From the NCBI RefSeq assembly GCF_010095445.2, contig NZ_WFGV02000037.1:1-64000 (forward strand): 64,000 bases of DNA, read 5' to 3'. Source of the stretch: Pseudomonas sp. TNT3 (GTDB lineage Bacteria; Pseudomonadota; Gammaproteobacteria; Pseudomonadales; Pseudomonadaceae). The position numbers were made by a program, and so were the translations under genes. The notes beneath the pieces are model-generated. The model did no database searches, was not told the origin of the DNA, and worked only from the letters and a program-made list of their open reading frames with translations. Below, piece by piece: positions 24,322-33,772 of the stretch (position 1 is its first letter; every line of letters starts with the position of its first letter).

Positions 24322-24462
24322 GACGCTACCCGCAAAGTCTCGCAGGGGCGCGGTGATTCGCTCGACCCTGCGACACCACCGACCGCACGCCTGTACGCCA
24401 GCGGATCTCGCCCGTACAATGCTCCGTCATTTCTCGTCATCAGCAACCGACAACGGCCAACC

Positions 24463-26178
24463 ATGCGCACCAGTCAATTTTTGCTCGCCACACAGAAAGA
24501 AACGCCTTCCGACGCGGTCGTCATCAGCCACCAGCTGATGCTGCGCGCCGGCATGATCCGCAAACTCGCTTCGGGCCTGTACACCTGGCTGCCCATGGGC
24601 CTGCGAGTGATGCGCAAGGTTGAAGCCGTCGTTCGTGAAGAAATGAACGCCGCGGGTTCTCTCGAAGTGTTGATGCCGAGCACCCAACCGGCTGAGCTGT
24701 GGCAGGAATCCGGTCGCTGGGAAGAGTACGGCCCCGAGCTGCTGCGCTTCAAGGATCGTCACGGTCGCGATTTTTGCGCCGGCCCGACTCACGAAGAAGT
24801 GATCACCGACCTGATGCGCAACGAGTTGAGCAGCTACAAACAGCTGCCAATCAACCTGTATCAGATCCAGACCAAATTCCGTGATGAAATCCGCCCACGC
24901 TTCGGTTTGATGCGCGGCCGCGAGTTCATCATGAAGGACGCCTATTCGTTCCACGCTGACCAGCCTTCGCTGCAGGTCACCTACGATCGCATGCACCAGG
25001 CTTACTGCAACGTGTTCACTCGCCTGGGCTTGAAATTCCGCCCGGTTGAAGCTGACAACGGTTCCATCGGTGGCGCCGGCTCCCACGAATTCCACGTACT
25101 GGCCGAATCCGGCGAAGACGACATCGTCTTCAGCAACGGGTCCGACTACGCCGCGAACATCGAGAAAGCCGAAGCAGTGCCCCGCGAAACATCCCGCGCA
25201 GCACCGGCCGAAGAGCTGCGCCTGGTCGACACGCCGAACGCCAAGACCATCGCGCAACTGGTCGAAGGCTTCAACCTGCCGATCGAAAAAACCATCAAGA
25301 CCCTGGTGGTTCACGCTGAAGAAGAAGGCAAGCTGATTGCCTTGATCATCCGCGGCGACCACGAGCTGAATGAAATCAAGGCAGCGAACCAGCCAGGCGT
25401 TGCCAGCCCGCTGGTCATGGCATCCGAATCCGAACTGCGCGACGCCATTGGCGCCGGCGCCGGCTCGCTCGGCCCATTGAACCTGCCGCTGCCAATCATC
25501 ATCGACCGCTCCGTCGAGCTGATGAGCGACTTCGGTATCGGTGCCAACATCGACGACAAGCATTACTTCGGCGTGAACTGGGAGCGCGATCTCCCAGTTC
25601 CAACCGTTGCCGACCTGCGCAACGTCGTAGCGGGTGACCCTAGCCCGGACGGTAAAGGCACACTGGAAATCAAGCGCGGCATCGAAGTCGGGCACATCTT
25701 CCAGCTGGGCAACAAGTACAGCAAAGCGATGAAATGCGAAGTGCTGGGCGACAACGGCAAGCCGGTCACCCTGGAAATGGGCTGCTATGGCATCGGCGTT
25801 TCCCGCGTGGTGGCTGCCGCCATCGAGCAGAACAATGACGCCAACGGGATCATCTGGAGCGACACGCTGGCGCCGTTCCAGGTTGCACTGGTCCCTCTGC
25901 GCTACGAAACCGAACAGGTTCGCGAAGCCACTGACAAGCTGTACGCAGAACTGACGGCTGCCGGCTTCGAAGTGCTGTTGGACGACCGTGACAAGAAAAC
26001 CAGCCCGGGCATCAAGTTCGCGGACATGGAACTGATCGGTATTCCTCACCGGATCGTGGTCAGTGACCGCGGCCTCGCCGAAGGCAACCTGGAATACAAG
26101 AGCCGTACCGAGCCTGAAGCGCAAGCGCTGCCGGTTGCTGACGTGCTGTCCTTCCTCCAGGCCCGTATCCGCCGCTGA
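24463..26178 (+). CDS. proS: Prolyl-tRNA synthetase
   Basis: 571 residues, the bacterial long-form ProRS. Class II motif 1 is near GLYTWLPMGLRVM. Motif 2 (FRDEIRPRFGLMRGREFIMKD) and the YbaK-like editing insertion (about 225-380) are present. Motif 3 lies in GCYGIGVSRVVAAAIEQ, and the anticodon-binding domain is C-terminal. It charges tRNA-Pro and edits mischarged Ala. It is followed 17 bp later by a lipoprotein gene. Confidence 0.96.
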   Translation: MRTSQFLLATQKETPSDAVVISHQLMLRAGMIRKLASGLYTWLPMGLRVMRKVEAVVREEMNAAGSLEVLMPSTQPAELWQESGRWEEYGPELLRFKDRHGRDFCAGPTHEEVITDLMRNELSSYKQLPINLYQIQTKFRDEIRPRFGLMRGREFIMKDAYSFHADQPSLQVTYDRMHQAYCNVFTRLGLKFRPVEADNGSIGGAGSHEFHVLAESGEDDIVFSNGSDYAANIEKAEAVPRETSRAAPAEELRLVDTPNAKTIAQLVEGFNLPIEKTIKTLVVHAEEEGKLIALIIRGDHELNEIKAANQPGVASPLVMASESELRDAIGAGAGSLGPLNLPLPIIIDRSVELMSDFGIGANIDDKHYFGVNWERDLPVPTVADLRNVVAGDPSPDGKGTLEIKRGIEVGHIFQLGNKYSKAMKCEVLGDNGKPVTLEMGCYGIGVSRVVAAAIEQNNDANGIIWSDTLAPFQVALVPLRYETEQVREATDKLYAELTAAGFEVLLDDRDKKTSPGIKFADMELIGIPHRIVVSDRGLAEGNLEYKSRTEPEAQALPVADVLSFLQARIRR

Positions 26179-26195
26179 CACCAGATAGAGAAGTC

Positions 26196-27149
26196 ATGTT
26201 CAAGCGAAACACCTTAGGCCTCGGTGGTGCTGCCCTGTGCGGCACCCTGCTGGTCAGCGGCTGTGCCAATCACATGTCGCAACGCAGCGAGCACGAGGAA
26301 CGTGTCGAGCGCAAATTACTCGATCACAGCCTGCAGATCGATGTCGGCGAGCCCAAGGTGCTTGAGCTGCCACAACGTCGGGTGAAGATCCACGAGCAGA
26401 AAACGTTCGAAGTCACCGAATTTGAAGTGACGCGTCACTACGATCGCTACACCCCATACCAACCCTGGCGGGAGGCTTACGAAATTCCGCTGGGTGCGGT
26501 TGCGGTCGTGGCAGGCGTGGGTGCGAATGTCGTCAATGTGTTTGCTCTTGGCAACCTGCCGGACAGCGTGACCAAAGATTGGCTGAGTTACGGTTTCGCC
26601 GGGCTTAATCCGTTCATGAACGTGCAATCCCATGGTCGTGCGCAGCAAAACCTGGCGGGCATCGACGAAGTCCAGCAGGACAAGCGTACCGAGTACTCAA
26701 GCCTGCCTTGGAGCGAGCGTCCGGTGCAGGTCAAGGCTGGCAAGGAAACGTTTGAGCTGACCACCGACAAGAACGGTGTTTTACGCCTGAACCTGCTGGA
26801 CAGCCCGTTCGCTGAACATGACATCAATCATCTGAGTCGGCTTCTGATCAGCGTCGAAGATGGCCAGGGCGATGTGCACACTGATCTGCCCCTCATGGTC
26901 AGCAGCTCTTTGCGTGGAAAGTTGCTGGAAGCTCACGGGCTGATTTACGACGATCTCGAAGACGACGAAGTGAGCCAGTGGGTCCACCGGGTCAAGCGCC
27001 TGTCGGAGCTGGGCCTGGAAGAGGAAGCCAGTGAACTGGAACAGAGCCTGATCGAATTGACGCGCAACGACCCTGAACTGCAGACCGAATTCCTCAAGTC
27101 ACTGACCAAGGATGCCGGGCGCCTGGTGGCGGATCCGGGACCGAATTAA
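26196..27149 (+). CDS. Hypothetical lipoprotein downstream of proS
   Basis: 317 residues. The lipobox VSGC gives Cys23 (+2 Ala). After it come about 80 charged residues, a hydrophobic Gly/Ala/Val segment (near 98-115: GAVAVVAGVGANVVNVFALG) and a mixed alpha/beta C-terminus ending in an acidic helix-rich region. No family motif I can name. A similar lipoprotein gene follows proS in P. aeruginosa (PA0957, from memory). It shares a transcript with proS by spacing (17 bp). Function unknown. Confidence 0.7.
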   Translation: MFKRNTLGLGGAALCGTLLVSGCANHMSQRSEHEERVERKLLDHSLQIDVGEPKVLELPQRRVKIHEQKTFEVTEFEVTRHYDRYTPYQPWREAYEIPLGAVAVVAGVGANVVNVFALGNLPDSVTKDWLSYGFAGLNPFMNVQSHGRAQQNLAGIDEVQQDKRTEYSSLPWSERPVQVKAGKETFELTTDKNGVLRLNLLDSPFAEHDINHLSRLLISVEDGQGDVHTDLPLMVSSSLRGKLLEAHGLIYDDLEDDEVSQWVHRVKRLSELGLEEEASELEQSLIELTRNDPELQTEFLKSLTKDAGRLVADPGPN

Positions 27150-27156
27150 ACCGCTT

Positions 27157-27258
27157 AAAGATCGTCCGAACGCGGCCCGAGCCTGCGGCAGCTCCTACAG
27201 AAGAACGCATTCTCGCGTAGGAGCTGCCGCAGGCTCGGGCCGCGTTCGGACGATCTTT
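27157..27258 (+). repeat. Perfect 42-bp inverted repeat (REP pair)
   Basis: Arms 27157-27198 and 27217-27258 are exact reverse complements over all 42 bases, with an 18-base loop. The unit is the same as the left part of the REP at 16131. It lies between convergent genes (lipoprotein and dinB) and would form a very stable hairpin, likely ending both transcripts. Confidence 0.9.
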
Positions 27259-27271
27259 TGATCTTAAGACC

Positions 27272-28333
27272 TCAACGCTCAAACAACTCCATCTGCTCGA
27301 ACCCGCCTCGCAAATCCTCCAGCCTGACCCCTATCCCCAGCAATCGCACCGGCTTCGCGCCGCGGTTGAATGCCTGGGTCAGCAACAACTGATAACTCCC
27401 AAGATCCCGCCCTGCCCCGGCCTGCTCCAGCGTGGTCTGGGTGAAATCATGAAACTTCACTTTGACGAAAGGCTTGCCCGGCCGGTAACTGCTGTCGATC
27501 CGTGACATGCGGTTACTCAACGTTTCGAGCAACTCGGGCAACTTGTCCAGGCAACTCACCAGATCCGGCAGATCCACGTCATAGGTGTTCTCGACACTGA
27601 TTGACTGGCGACGACTGTCGTTGTGCACCAGTCGATCATCAATCCCACGCGCCAGACTCCACAGTCGTTCCCCGAAGCTGCCGAACTCGCGCACCAGCGC
27701 CAACTTGTCCCAGTCGCGCAAATGCGAGCAGTCGACGATGCCCAGCCTGCCCAGCTTGTCCGCGGTCACCTTGCCGACCCCGTGCAGCTTGCTGACCGGC
27801 AAACCACTGACGAAGTCCTCCACCTGATCCGGCGTGATGACGAACAAACCGTTGGGTTTCTTCCAGTCGCTGGCGATCTTGGCCAGGAACTTGTTCGGCG
27901 CCACGCCAGCCGAGACCGTGATGTGCAGCTGATTGGAGACACGCCGACGGATTTCCTGGGCGATACGCGTCGCACTGCCGCCGAAATGCGCACTGTCCGA
28001 CACATCAAGGTAAGCCTCATCAAGGGACAGCGGCTCGATCAGGTCCGTGTAATCGCGAAAGATCGTATGGATTTCCTTGGACGCTTCTCTATAGGCGTCC
28101 ATACGCGGCTTGACGATCGTCAGGTCTGGGCACAGTTTCATCGCGTGTCCGGAAGACATGGCCGAACGCACGCCATACGCCCGCGCTTCGTAGTTGCAGG
28201 TGGCGATCACCCCGCGCCGATCCGCCGAACCACCCACGGCCAAGGGTTTTCCGGCCAGCTTCGGTTCGTCACGCATCTCGATGGCGGCATAGAAGCAATC
28301 ACAATCGACGTGGATGATTTTTCGCTGGTTCAT
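27272..28333 (-). CDS. dinB: DNA polymerase IV (Y-family)
   Basis: 353 residues from ATG 28333. Catalytic motifs HVDCDCFYAAIEM (N-terminus) and SLDEAYLDVSDS (near 103) are intact, with helix-hairpin-helix region KLHGVGKVTADKLG and the little-finger domain after about 240. It performs translesion synthesis. A LexA box lies 54-69 bp upstream of the start (28387-28402), so SOS control is expected. An upstream in-frame GTG/ATG extension is rejected because the protein family begins just before HVDCDCF. Confidence 0.95.
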   Translation of the reverse strand: MNQRKIIHVDCDCFYAAIEMRDEPKLAGKPLAVGGSADRRGVIATCNYEARAYGVRSAMSSGHAMKLCPDLTIVKPRMDAYREASKEIHTIFRDYTDLIEPLSLDEAYLDVSDSAHFGGSATRIAQEIRRRVSNQLHITVSAGVAPNKFLAKIASDWKKPNGLFVITPDQVEDFVSGLPVSKLHGVGKVTADKLGRLGIVDCSHLRDWDKLALVREFGSFGERLWSLARGIDDRLVHNDSRRQSISVENTYDVDLPDLVSCLDKLPELLETLSNRMSRIDSSYRPGKPFVKVKFHDFTQTTLEQAGAGRDLGSYQLLLTQAFNRGAKPVRLLGIGVRLEDLRGGFEQMELFER

Positions 28334-28386
28334 ATAAAGGTGGTGAGGAGTATCGGCGAGTCGGATCGGCAGTATCTCACTCACAC

Positions 28387-28402
28387 CTGTATATAGCACC
28401 AG
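28387..28402 (-). promoter_or_regulatory. LexA (SOS) box upstream of dinB
   Basis: CTGTATATAGCACCAG has the CTG-N10-CAG form and matches the first nine bases of the consensus CTGTATATATATACAG exactly. It lies 54 bp before the dinB start codon. Confidence 0.8.
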
Positions 28403-28574
28403 TGGTCAGAATCTTCTTTTTTACGCGTAGGAAAAAAGATGAATTTGTTTTTTCAATCGAAAACCATCCGTCAATAGAGCTGAAAGCCTTGTAGCGCCTG
28501 ACCTGCAGGCCTTTTTACAGCACTCTTTTTGAGCTAAGCGATTGAACCACCACAGGTTTTCTCGGATTTCATGG

Positions 28575-28602
28575 TTGACACACCTGCGATCCTCTGTAGA
28601 AT
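28575..28602 (+). promoter_or_regulatory. Promoter of tRNA-fMet copy 1
   Basis: Consensus -35 TTGACA (28575-28580) and -10 TAGAAT (28597-28602) with a 16-bp spacer; the tRNA begins 14 bp after the -10. Confidence 0.85.
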
Positions 28603-28615
28603 GCCGACACACAGA

Positions 28616-28692
<77 letters not shown>

Positions 28693-28702
28693 AACATCAA
28701 AA

Positions 28703-28730
28703 AAGGCTACTCGAAAGAGTGGCCTTTTTT
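28703..28730 (+). terminator. Terminator of tRNA-fMet copy 1
   Basis: Stem AAGGCTACTC/GAGTGGCCTT (28703-28712 and 28717-28726) around a GAAA loop, then T residues. Confidence 0.9.
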
Positions 28731-28884
28731 GTGGGCGCTTGTTTTGTACGCCTAAGCGCGACATTAAGCAGCTAGGCAAATAACAGGCACTGAAGAGAAA
28801 TCGTTCCGATTCCGAAACTTATGTCTCCAAGACAACCACTCCGCCGCTCATTTACGCTTATTTGGCTTCTTTCTGGATTAACGG

Positions 28885-28912
28885 TTGACACCCCGGCGTA
28901 TCTCTATAGAAT
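28885..28912 (+). promoter_or_regulatory. Promoter of tRNA-fMet copy 2
   Basis: -35 TTGACA (28885-28890) and -10 TAGAAT (28907-28912), 16-bp spacer, the same layout as copy 1 although the spacer sequence has diverged. Confidence 0.85.
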
Positions 28913-28925
28913 GCCGCCACACAGA

Positions 28926-29002
<77 letters not shown>

Positions 29003-29012
29003 AACATCAAAA

Positions 29013-29040
29013 AAGGCTACTCGAAAGAGTGGCCTTTTTT
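29013..29040 (+). terminator. Terminator of tRNA-fMet copy 2
   Basis: Same hairpin as after copy 1. Identity between the copies runs from 10 bases... more exactly from 28918 to 29043 against 28608-28733. Confidence 0.9.
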
Positions 29041-29280
29041 GTGTCTGTTGAAAAAGTCCTTTCGCAACAATGATCTGTCATCGTGAAGGTGAGCCGTTAG
29101 TGGTCACTCCGTGCCGAGTTCAGACTATGCTCATCCCAGGCAGCCCCCCTCTTCGCCTGATGATGCGCCTTCACCCGATGACGGTGAGAGGCGTTAATAT
29201 TTGTAATTATTTTTTTCTACAGGGATTGGTAACTTGGCTGGATACCCCCATCCTGTCGCGCACAATCCAAGAGGTGATTG

Positions 29281-31923
29281 ATGCGCGCCAACTCGTCTGA
29301 TCCACAAGACACCGTTACAGCCACACAACCGATCAAAGCAGAGCGTCTGCGCCTGCTGGATCTGGTCAGCAAATATCGCCAGCCTATCGGCCTGGCGGTG
29401 ACGGTGCTGCTGTTTGCTATCGCGCTGATTGCCTGTCGCCATCTGTTGAGCGAACTCGACCTCTACGCCCTGCATGACTCGATTCTCGAAGTTCCGAAGC
29501 CCGCGCTACTCGGTGCACTCGCAGCCACCGTGGTCGGCTTCATCATATTGCTGGGTTATGAGTGGTCGGCCAGTCGCTATGCCGGTGTGACACTGGCGCC
29601 TCGAATCCTGGCACTGGGCGGATTCACTGCGTTCGCGATCGGCAATGCGATCGGCTTGTCGATGCTATCGGGAGGCTCGGTTCGTTACCGTCTATATGCA
29701 CGGCATGGCCTGGGGGCCTCCGAAGTCGCGCATATGACGCTGTTCGCCAGCCTCTCGCTAGGTTGCGCGCTGCCGCCACTGGCAGCGCTGGCGACGCTCA
29801 GCGACCTACCAGCAGCCTCTGCGGCCCTTGGGCTGTCCGAAATGTTACTCGGAGCGGTGGCAGCCGCTGTGCTGTTGCTCTTCAGCGTATTGGCCATAGG
29901 CATCTACCGCCGCCGCCTTCCGGATCAACCTTACAAGGACAACTTGCTGGTCAGGGTTGGACGCCGCACCTTGCGCCTGCCAGGCCGTCGCCTGACCTTC
30001 CTGCAACTGATCATCACGGCCCTGGACGTCGCAGCTGCCGCAACCGTTCTCTATTTGCTACTGCCCGAAGCTCCACCTTTCGGGGCGTTCCTGCTGGTCT
30101 ACTTGTTGGCGCTGGCGGCCGGTGTGCTCAGCCATGTACCCGGCGGCGTCGGCGTATTCGAAGCGATCCTGCTGGCAGCCTTCGCCGATAAGCTCGGAGC
30201 CGCGCCGCTGGCGGCCGCACTTCTGCTCTATCGGTTGATTTACGTCATCCTTCCCTTGCTGGTGGCCTGCCTATTCCTGTTGATCAATGAAGGACAGCGC
30301 CTGTTCCAATCCCGTCAATCCCTGCGCGTCGCGTCCGGTTTGGCCGCCCCGATTCTGGCGGTACTGGTGTTCCTGTCGGGCGTGGTGCTGTTGTTTTCCG
30401 GCGTGACGCCTGAGATCGACACCCGCCTGGAGCACATCGGTTTTCTGATTCCTCATCGCCTGGTCGACGCCTCGCACTTCGGCGCCAGCCTGATTGGCGT
30501 GCTCTGCCTGTTGCTGGCCCAAGGCTTGCGCCGCCGTCTCTCTGCGGCGTGGATGCTCACGACCATCTTGTTGCTGGTGGGCGCCCTGCTCTCCCTGCTC
30601 AAAGGGTTCGACTGGGAAGAAGCCTGCCTGCTGACGCTGACCGCCAGCCTGCTGGGGGTTTTCCGTCGCTCGTTCTATCGCGCGAGTCGACTGACGGAAT
30701 TACCGTTCTCGCCGCTGTACCTGGTCGCCAGCGTTTGCGTGCTCGCAGCGTCGATCTGGCTGCTGCTGTTTGCCTATCAGGATGTTCCCTACAGCCATCA
30801 ACTGTGGTGGCAGTTCACCCTCGACGCCGACGCACCTAGGGGCCTGCGCTCGCTGCTCGGCGCCGCTGTGTTGCTGGTGGTGGTCTCCCTGACCTGGCTG
30901 CTGCGCACCGCGCGCCCCGTGATCCACCTGCCAACACAGGACGAACTGGACAGGGCCATAAAGATCCTCATGGCCTCCTCCCAGCCGGATGGTGGTCTCG
31001 CGCTGACCGGTGACAAAGCGCTGCTGTTCCATCCCGACGACCAGGCCTTTTTGATGTACGCCCGTCGTGGACGCAGCCTGGTGGCGTTGTACGACCCGAT
31101 CGGACCGACCCAGCAACGGGCCGAGATGATCTGGCAGTTCCGTGACCTGTGCGACATCCATCACGCCCGGCCCGTCTTCTATCAAGTGCGCGCCGAGAAT
31201 CTGCCGTACTACATGGACATCGGGCTGACCGCGATCAAACTGGGCGAAGAAGCCCGGGTCGATCTGCATCGCTTTGACCTTGAAGCCAAGGGCAAAGAGA
31301 TGAAGGACCTGCGCTACACCTGGAACCGCGGCACGCGCGACGGCCTGTCGCTGGAGATCTTCGAGCCGGGACAGGCGCCTATGGACGAGCTCAAGGTGAT
31401 TTCCGATGCCTGGCTGACCGGCAAGAACGTGCGCGAGAAAGGCTTCTCCCTTGGCCGTTTCAGCGATGACTACCTCAAACATTTCCGCGTAGCCGTCATT
31501 CGTTTCGAAGGACGCCCGGTGGCGTTTGCCAACTTGCTCGAGACTTTCGGCCACGACCTGGCGAGCCTCGACCTGATGCGGGCGCACCCGGACGCCCCGA
31601 AGCTGACCATGGAATTCATGATGGTCGGTCTGATTCAACATTATAAAAATCATGGATACGCGCGCTTCAGCCTGGGCATGGTGCCGTTGTCGGGGTTGCA
31701 ACCCCGTCGTGGCGCACCACTGACTCAGCGTCTGGGCTCGATGGTTTTCCGCCGTGGTGAGCAGCTTTACAACTTCCAAGGTTTGCGCCGCTTCAAAGAC
31801 AAATTCCAGCCTGACTGGGAACCCCGCTATATGGCCGTGCCCGCCGGACTCGATCCGCTGGTAGCCCTGGCCGACACTGCTGCCCTGATTGCGGGCGGCT
31901 TGACTGGATTGGTGAAACGCTGA
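29281..31923 (+). CDS. mprF: Aminoacyl-phosphatidylglycerol synthase/flippase MprF
   Basis: 880 residues. The N-terminal half has about 14 membrane helices (residues ~35-530), the flippase. The soluble C-terminal domain (~560-880) is the LPG synthetase fold, with MEFMMVGLIQHYKNHGYARFSLGMVPLSG. It transfers an amino acid from aminoacyl-tRNA to phosphatidylglycerol, lowering membrane negative charge; the P. aeruginosa homologue (PA0920) makes alanyl-PG. The start is ATG 29281 with AAGAGGTG before it. The next gene overlaps its stop (TGATG) and probably encodes the matching hydrolase. Confidence 0.92.
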   Translation: MRANSSDPQDTVTATQPIKAERLRLLDLVSKYRQPIGLAVTVLLFAIALIACRHLLSELDLYALHDSILEVPKPALLGALAATVVGFIILLGYEWSASRYAGVTLAPRILALGGFTAFAIGNAIGLSMLSGGSVRYRLYARHGLGASEVAHMTLFASLSLGCALPPLAALATLSDLPAASAALGLSEMLLGAVAAAVLLLFSVLAIGIYRRRLPDQPYKDNLLVRVGRRTLRLPGRRLTFLQLIITALDVAAAATVLYLLLPEAPPFGAFLLVYLLALAAGVLSHVPGGVGVFEAILLAAFADKLGAAPLAAALLLYRLIYVILPLLVACLFLLINEGQRLFQSRQSLRVASGLAAPILAVLVFLSGVVLLFSGVTPEIDTRLEHIGFLIPHRLVDASHFGASLIGVLCLLLAQGLRRRLSAAWMLTTILLLVGALLSLLKGFDWEEACLLTLTASLLGVFRRSFYRASRLTELPFSPLYLVASVCVLAASIWLLLFAYQDVPYSHQLWWQFTLDADAPRGLRSLLGAAVLLVVVSLTWLLRTARPVIHLPTQDELDRAIKILMASSQPDGGLALTGDKALLFHPDDQAFLMYARRGRSLVALYDPIGPTQQRAEMIWQFRDLCDIHHARPVFYQVRAENLPYYMDIGLTAIKLGEEARVDLHRFDLEAKGKEMKDLRYTWNRGTRDGLSLEIFEPGQAPMDELKVISDAWLTGKNVREKGFSLGRFSDDYLKHFRVAVIRFEGRPVAFANLLETFGHDLASLDLMRAHPDAPKLTMEFMMVGLIQHYKNHGYARFSLGMVPLSGLQPRRGAPLTQRLGSMVFRRGEQLYNFQGLRRFKDKFQPDWEPRYMAVPAGLDPLVALADTAALIAGGLTGLVKR

Positions 31924-33218
31924 TGATTCAACGCTCCCTGCGGTATGTACTGGCCACACTGGTAGTGCTGGCCCTGATTCTCGGTGGCGGTTACTGGTAC
32001 CTCAAACGCCCGGCACCGGCACCGACCCTCGAACGGCTGACACCGGCCGATGGCACCGTCATGACCCGTGTCATCCCGGGCACCACGCCGACGGCTCAGG
32101 TGCTGGTGGCGGTGAACGACGATCAGAAACTCAGCGACCAACAACTGATGACCCTGAGCCGTTCTGGCTCGGCGCAGATTGTTCAGGTGATTCTGCCCAA
32201 GGAGTGTCTGCTGCAAAGTCGCGCACTCCAAACGGGCCTGCGGGAATTGAAAGGCCCGGCGACCCTGGTCAGCGGCATTGGCCCCGGCGCCGTACTGGCG
32301 TGGCGCTGGTTGTCCGAGCAGAAGGATGACAAAGCCCAGGCAGTGTCAGTCGACCTGGCGCTGGAAAAGCCCGGCTGCACCCACCTGCTGCCGAAAAGCG
32401 CCGCCCACGGCCACTGGCTGGTGGCCTGGAACGATAACCCGGACGACGCCAGCGCAGGCTTCGTGCGCGATCAACCCAACGCCGAAACCAGCATCAGCGA
32501 CTACGACATCAACCTGCCGCAAGTGCTGAACAACGAACTTCGCAAAATCCTGGTCGGTGGCGACAAGGCCGCCGGTGGCTTGCAGATCCCGGTGGTGGAA
32601 GTACCGGCGGGGCAAGCCAAGGACACCGTCACCCTGTTCCTTTCCGGCGATGGCGGCTGGCGCGACCTCGACCGCGATGTAGCAGGCGAGATGGCAAAGA
32701 TCGGCTATCCGGTCGTCGGCATCGATACCCTGCGCTATTACTGGCAGCACAAGAGCCCTGAGCAAAGTGCGCTGGATCTGGCCGAGCTGATGCAACACTA
32801 CCGGCAGAAATGGGGCACCAAGCGCTTCATCCTGACCGGTTACTCCTTCGGCGCCGACGTACTGCCGGCGATCTACAATCGCCTGGAGCCATCAGAACAA
32901 CAGCGCGTCGACGCAATCATTCTGCTGGCGTTCGCCCGCACCGGCAGCTTCGAAATCGAAGTCGAAGGCTGGCTGGGCAACGCCGGCAAAGAAGCCGCCA
33001 CCGGCCCGGAAATGGCCAAGTTGCCACCGGAAAAAGTGGTGTGCATCTACGGTGAAGAGGAAGCCGACGAAAGCGGCTGCACCGACAAAACCGCAGTGGG
33101 CGAAGCGATGAAACTGCCCGGCGGCCACCACTTCGACGAGAACTACCCGAAACTGGCGCAGCGGTTGGTGGACGTGATCGAGAAGCGACAAGCCAAGGAT
33201 CAGACGGCTCAGGAGTGA
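31923..33218 (+). CDS. AcvB/VirJ-family hydrolase, likely aminoacyl-phosphatidylglycerol hydrolase
   Basis: 431 residues. One N-terminal membrane segment (about 9-27) directs it to the periplasm. The C-terminal VirJ alpha/beta-hydrolase domain has FLSGDGGWRDLD (near 240) and the nucleophile elbow GYSFGAD (near 307). It starts in the mprF stop codon. The P. aeruginosa homologue PA0919 removes alanine from alanyl-PG, opposing MprF. Here the same lipid-balancing role is inferred from family and operon. A terminator follows. Confidence 0.85.
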   Translation: MIQRSLRYVLATLVVLALILGGGYWYLKRPAPAPTLERLTPADGTVMTRVIPGTTPTAQVLVAVNDDQKLSDQQLMTLSRSGSAQIVQVILPKECLLQSRALQTGLRELKGPATLVSGIGPGAVLAWRWLSEQKDDKAQAVSVDLALEKPGCTHLLPKSAAHGHWLVAWNDNPDDASAGFVRDQPNAETSISDYDINLPQVLNNELRKILVGGDKAAGGLQIPVVEVPAGQAKDTVTLFLSGDGGWRDLDRDVAGEMAKIGYPVVGIDTLRYYWQHKSPEQSALDLAELMQHYRQKWGTKRFILTGYSFGADVLPAIYNRLEPSEQQRVDAIILLAFARTGSFEIEVEGWLGNAGKEAATGPEMAKLPPEKVVCIYGEEEADESGCTDKTAVGEAMKLPGGHHFDENYPKLAQRLVDVIEKRQAKDQTAQE

Positions 33219-33234
33219 TCTGAAACTCGCCGAC

Positions 33235-33272
33235 AAAAAAGCCCTCGCAGCCTATGGTTGCGGGGGCTTTTG
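33235..33272 (+). terminator. Terminator after the mprF operon
   Basis: AAAAAAGCCCTCGCA paired with TGCGGGGGCTTTT across a short loop; usable in both directions. Confidence 0.8.
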
Positions 33273-33274
33273 GG

Positions 33275-33442
33275 TTAGATACAACGCTCTGCTGCTGCGT
33301 AAACTTCTTCGTCACGTCGAGCACCAACGGCAACGATCAATACCTGAATCGCCTTGCCATCTACTCGGTAAACAATGCGCGTGTCGCCTGTTCGGAACCG
33401 CTTACAGCCTGCAAAACTGGCCCTTTGGGGCTTGCCGCATAG
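33275..33442 (-). pseudogene. RelE/ParE-type toxin, C-terminal remnant
   Basis: On the minus strand, 54 codons end in TAA at 33275 and read ...FAGCKRFRTGDTRIVYRVDGK... and ...VAVGARRDEEVYAAAER. This matches the C-terminal beta-sheet of RelE/ParE toxins (RxGDxRxxY). There is an in-frame stop (TAG, 33443-33445) immediately upstream, no start codon, no N-terminal half and no antitoxin gene nearby. It is a decayed toxin-antitoxin locus. Confidence 0.55.
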
Positions 33443-33720
33443 CTAGACACACCAAGTGTCCACATTCCATAAAACATGGACACTTGCGCCGTTGGAAATA
33501 ACGAGCCGTCAAGGATTTTCAAGATTTGTCAGACTTCTCTTGGAGGCAGGACTTTTGTCTGCCGATTTTCCAAATAGATAATGTTCACTCCGGTTTCATT
33601 CGTCAGCGGGAACCAACATCAGCGACTTGCAGTGTGAATGCCTTGGAGCTGCTGCCATCATCGCGGGCAAGCCCGCTCCCACAGGGTCCTTTGCTGGGTC
33701 CAGGCTAGACGCCCAGGCAC
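33443..33720 (+). other. Non-coding stretch between the toxin remnant and kup
   Basis: It holds a 9-bp inverted repeat, AAGTGTCCA/TGGACACTT (33454-33462 and 33477-33485, 14-base spacer), and a single half-REP (33657-33685, cgcgggcaagcccgctccc). No coding sequence is visible. The composition is more AT-rich around 33490-33600, consistent with a degraded island. Confidence 0.5.
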
Positions 33721-33760
33721 AAAAAAGCCCCCGCTACCTTCATGGCAACGGGGGCTTTTT
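33721..33760 (-). terminator. Terminator of kup
   Basis: AAAAAAGCCCCCG...CGGGGGCTTTTT hairpin 13 bp beyond the kup stop codon; symmetric, so it can work on either strand. Confidence 0.85.
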
Positions 33761-33772
33761 GATGTGGCGGAC

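Noticed and set aside
24427..26181. 584-codon frame opposite proS
   Set aside because: Antisense shadow; ProRS motifs are complete on the plus strand.
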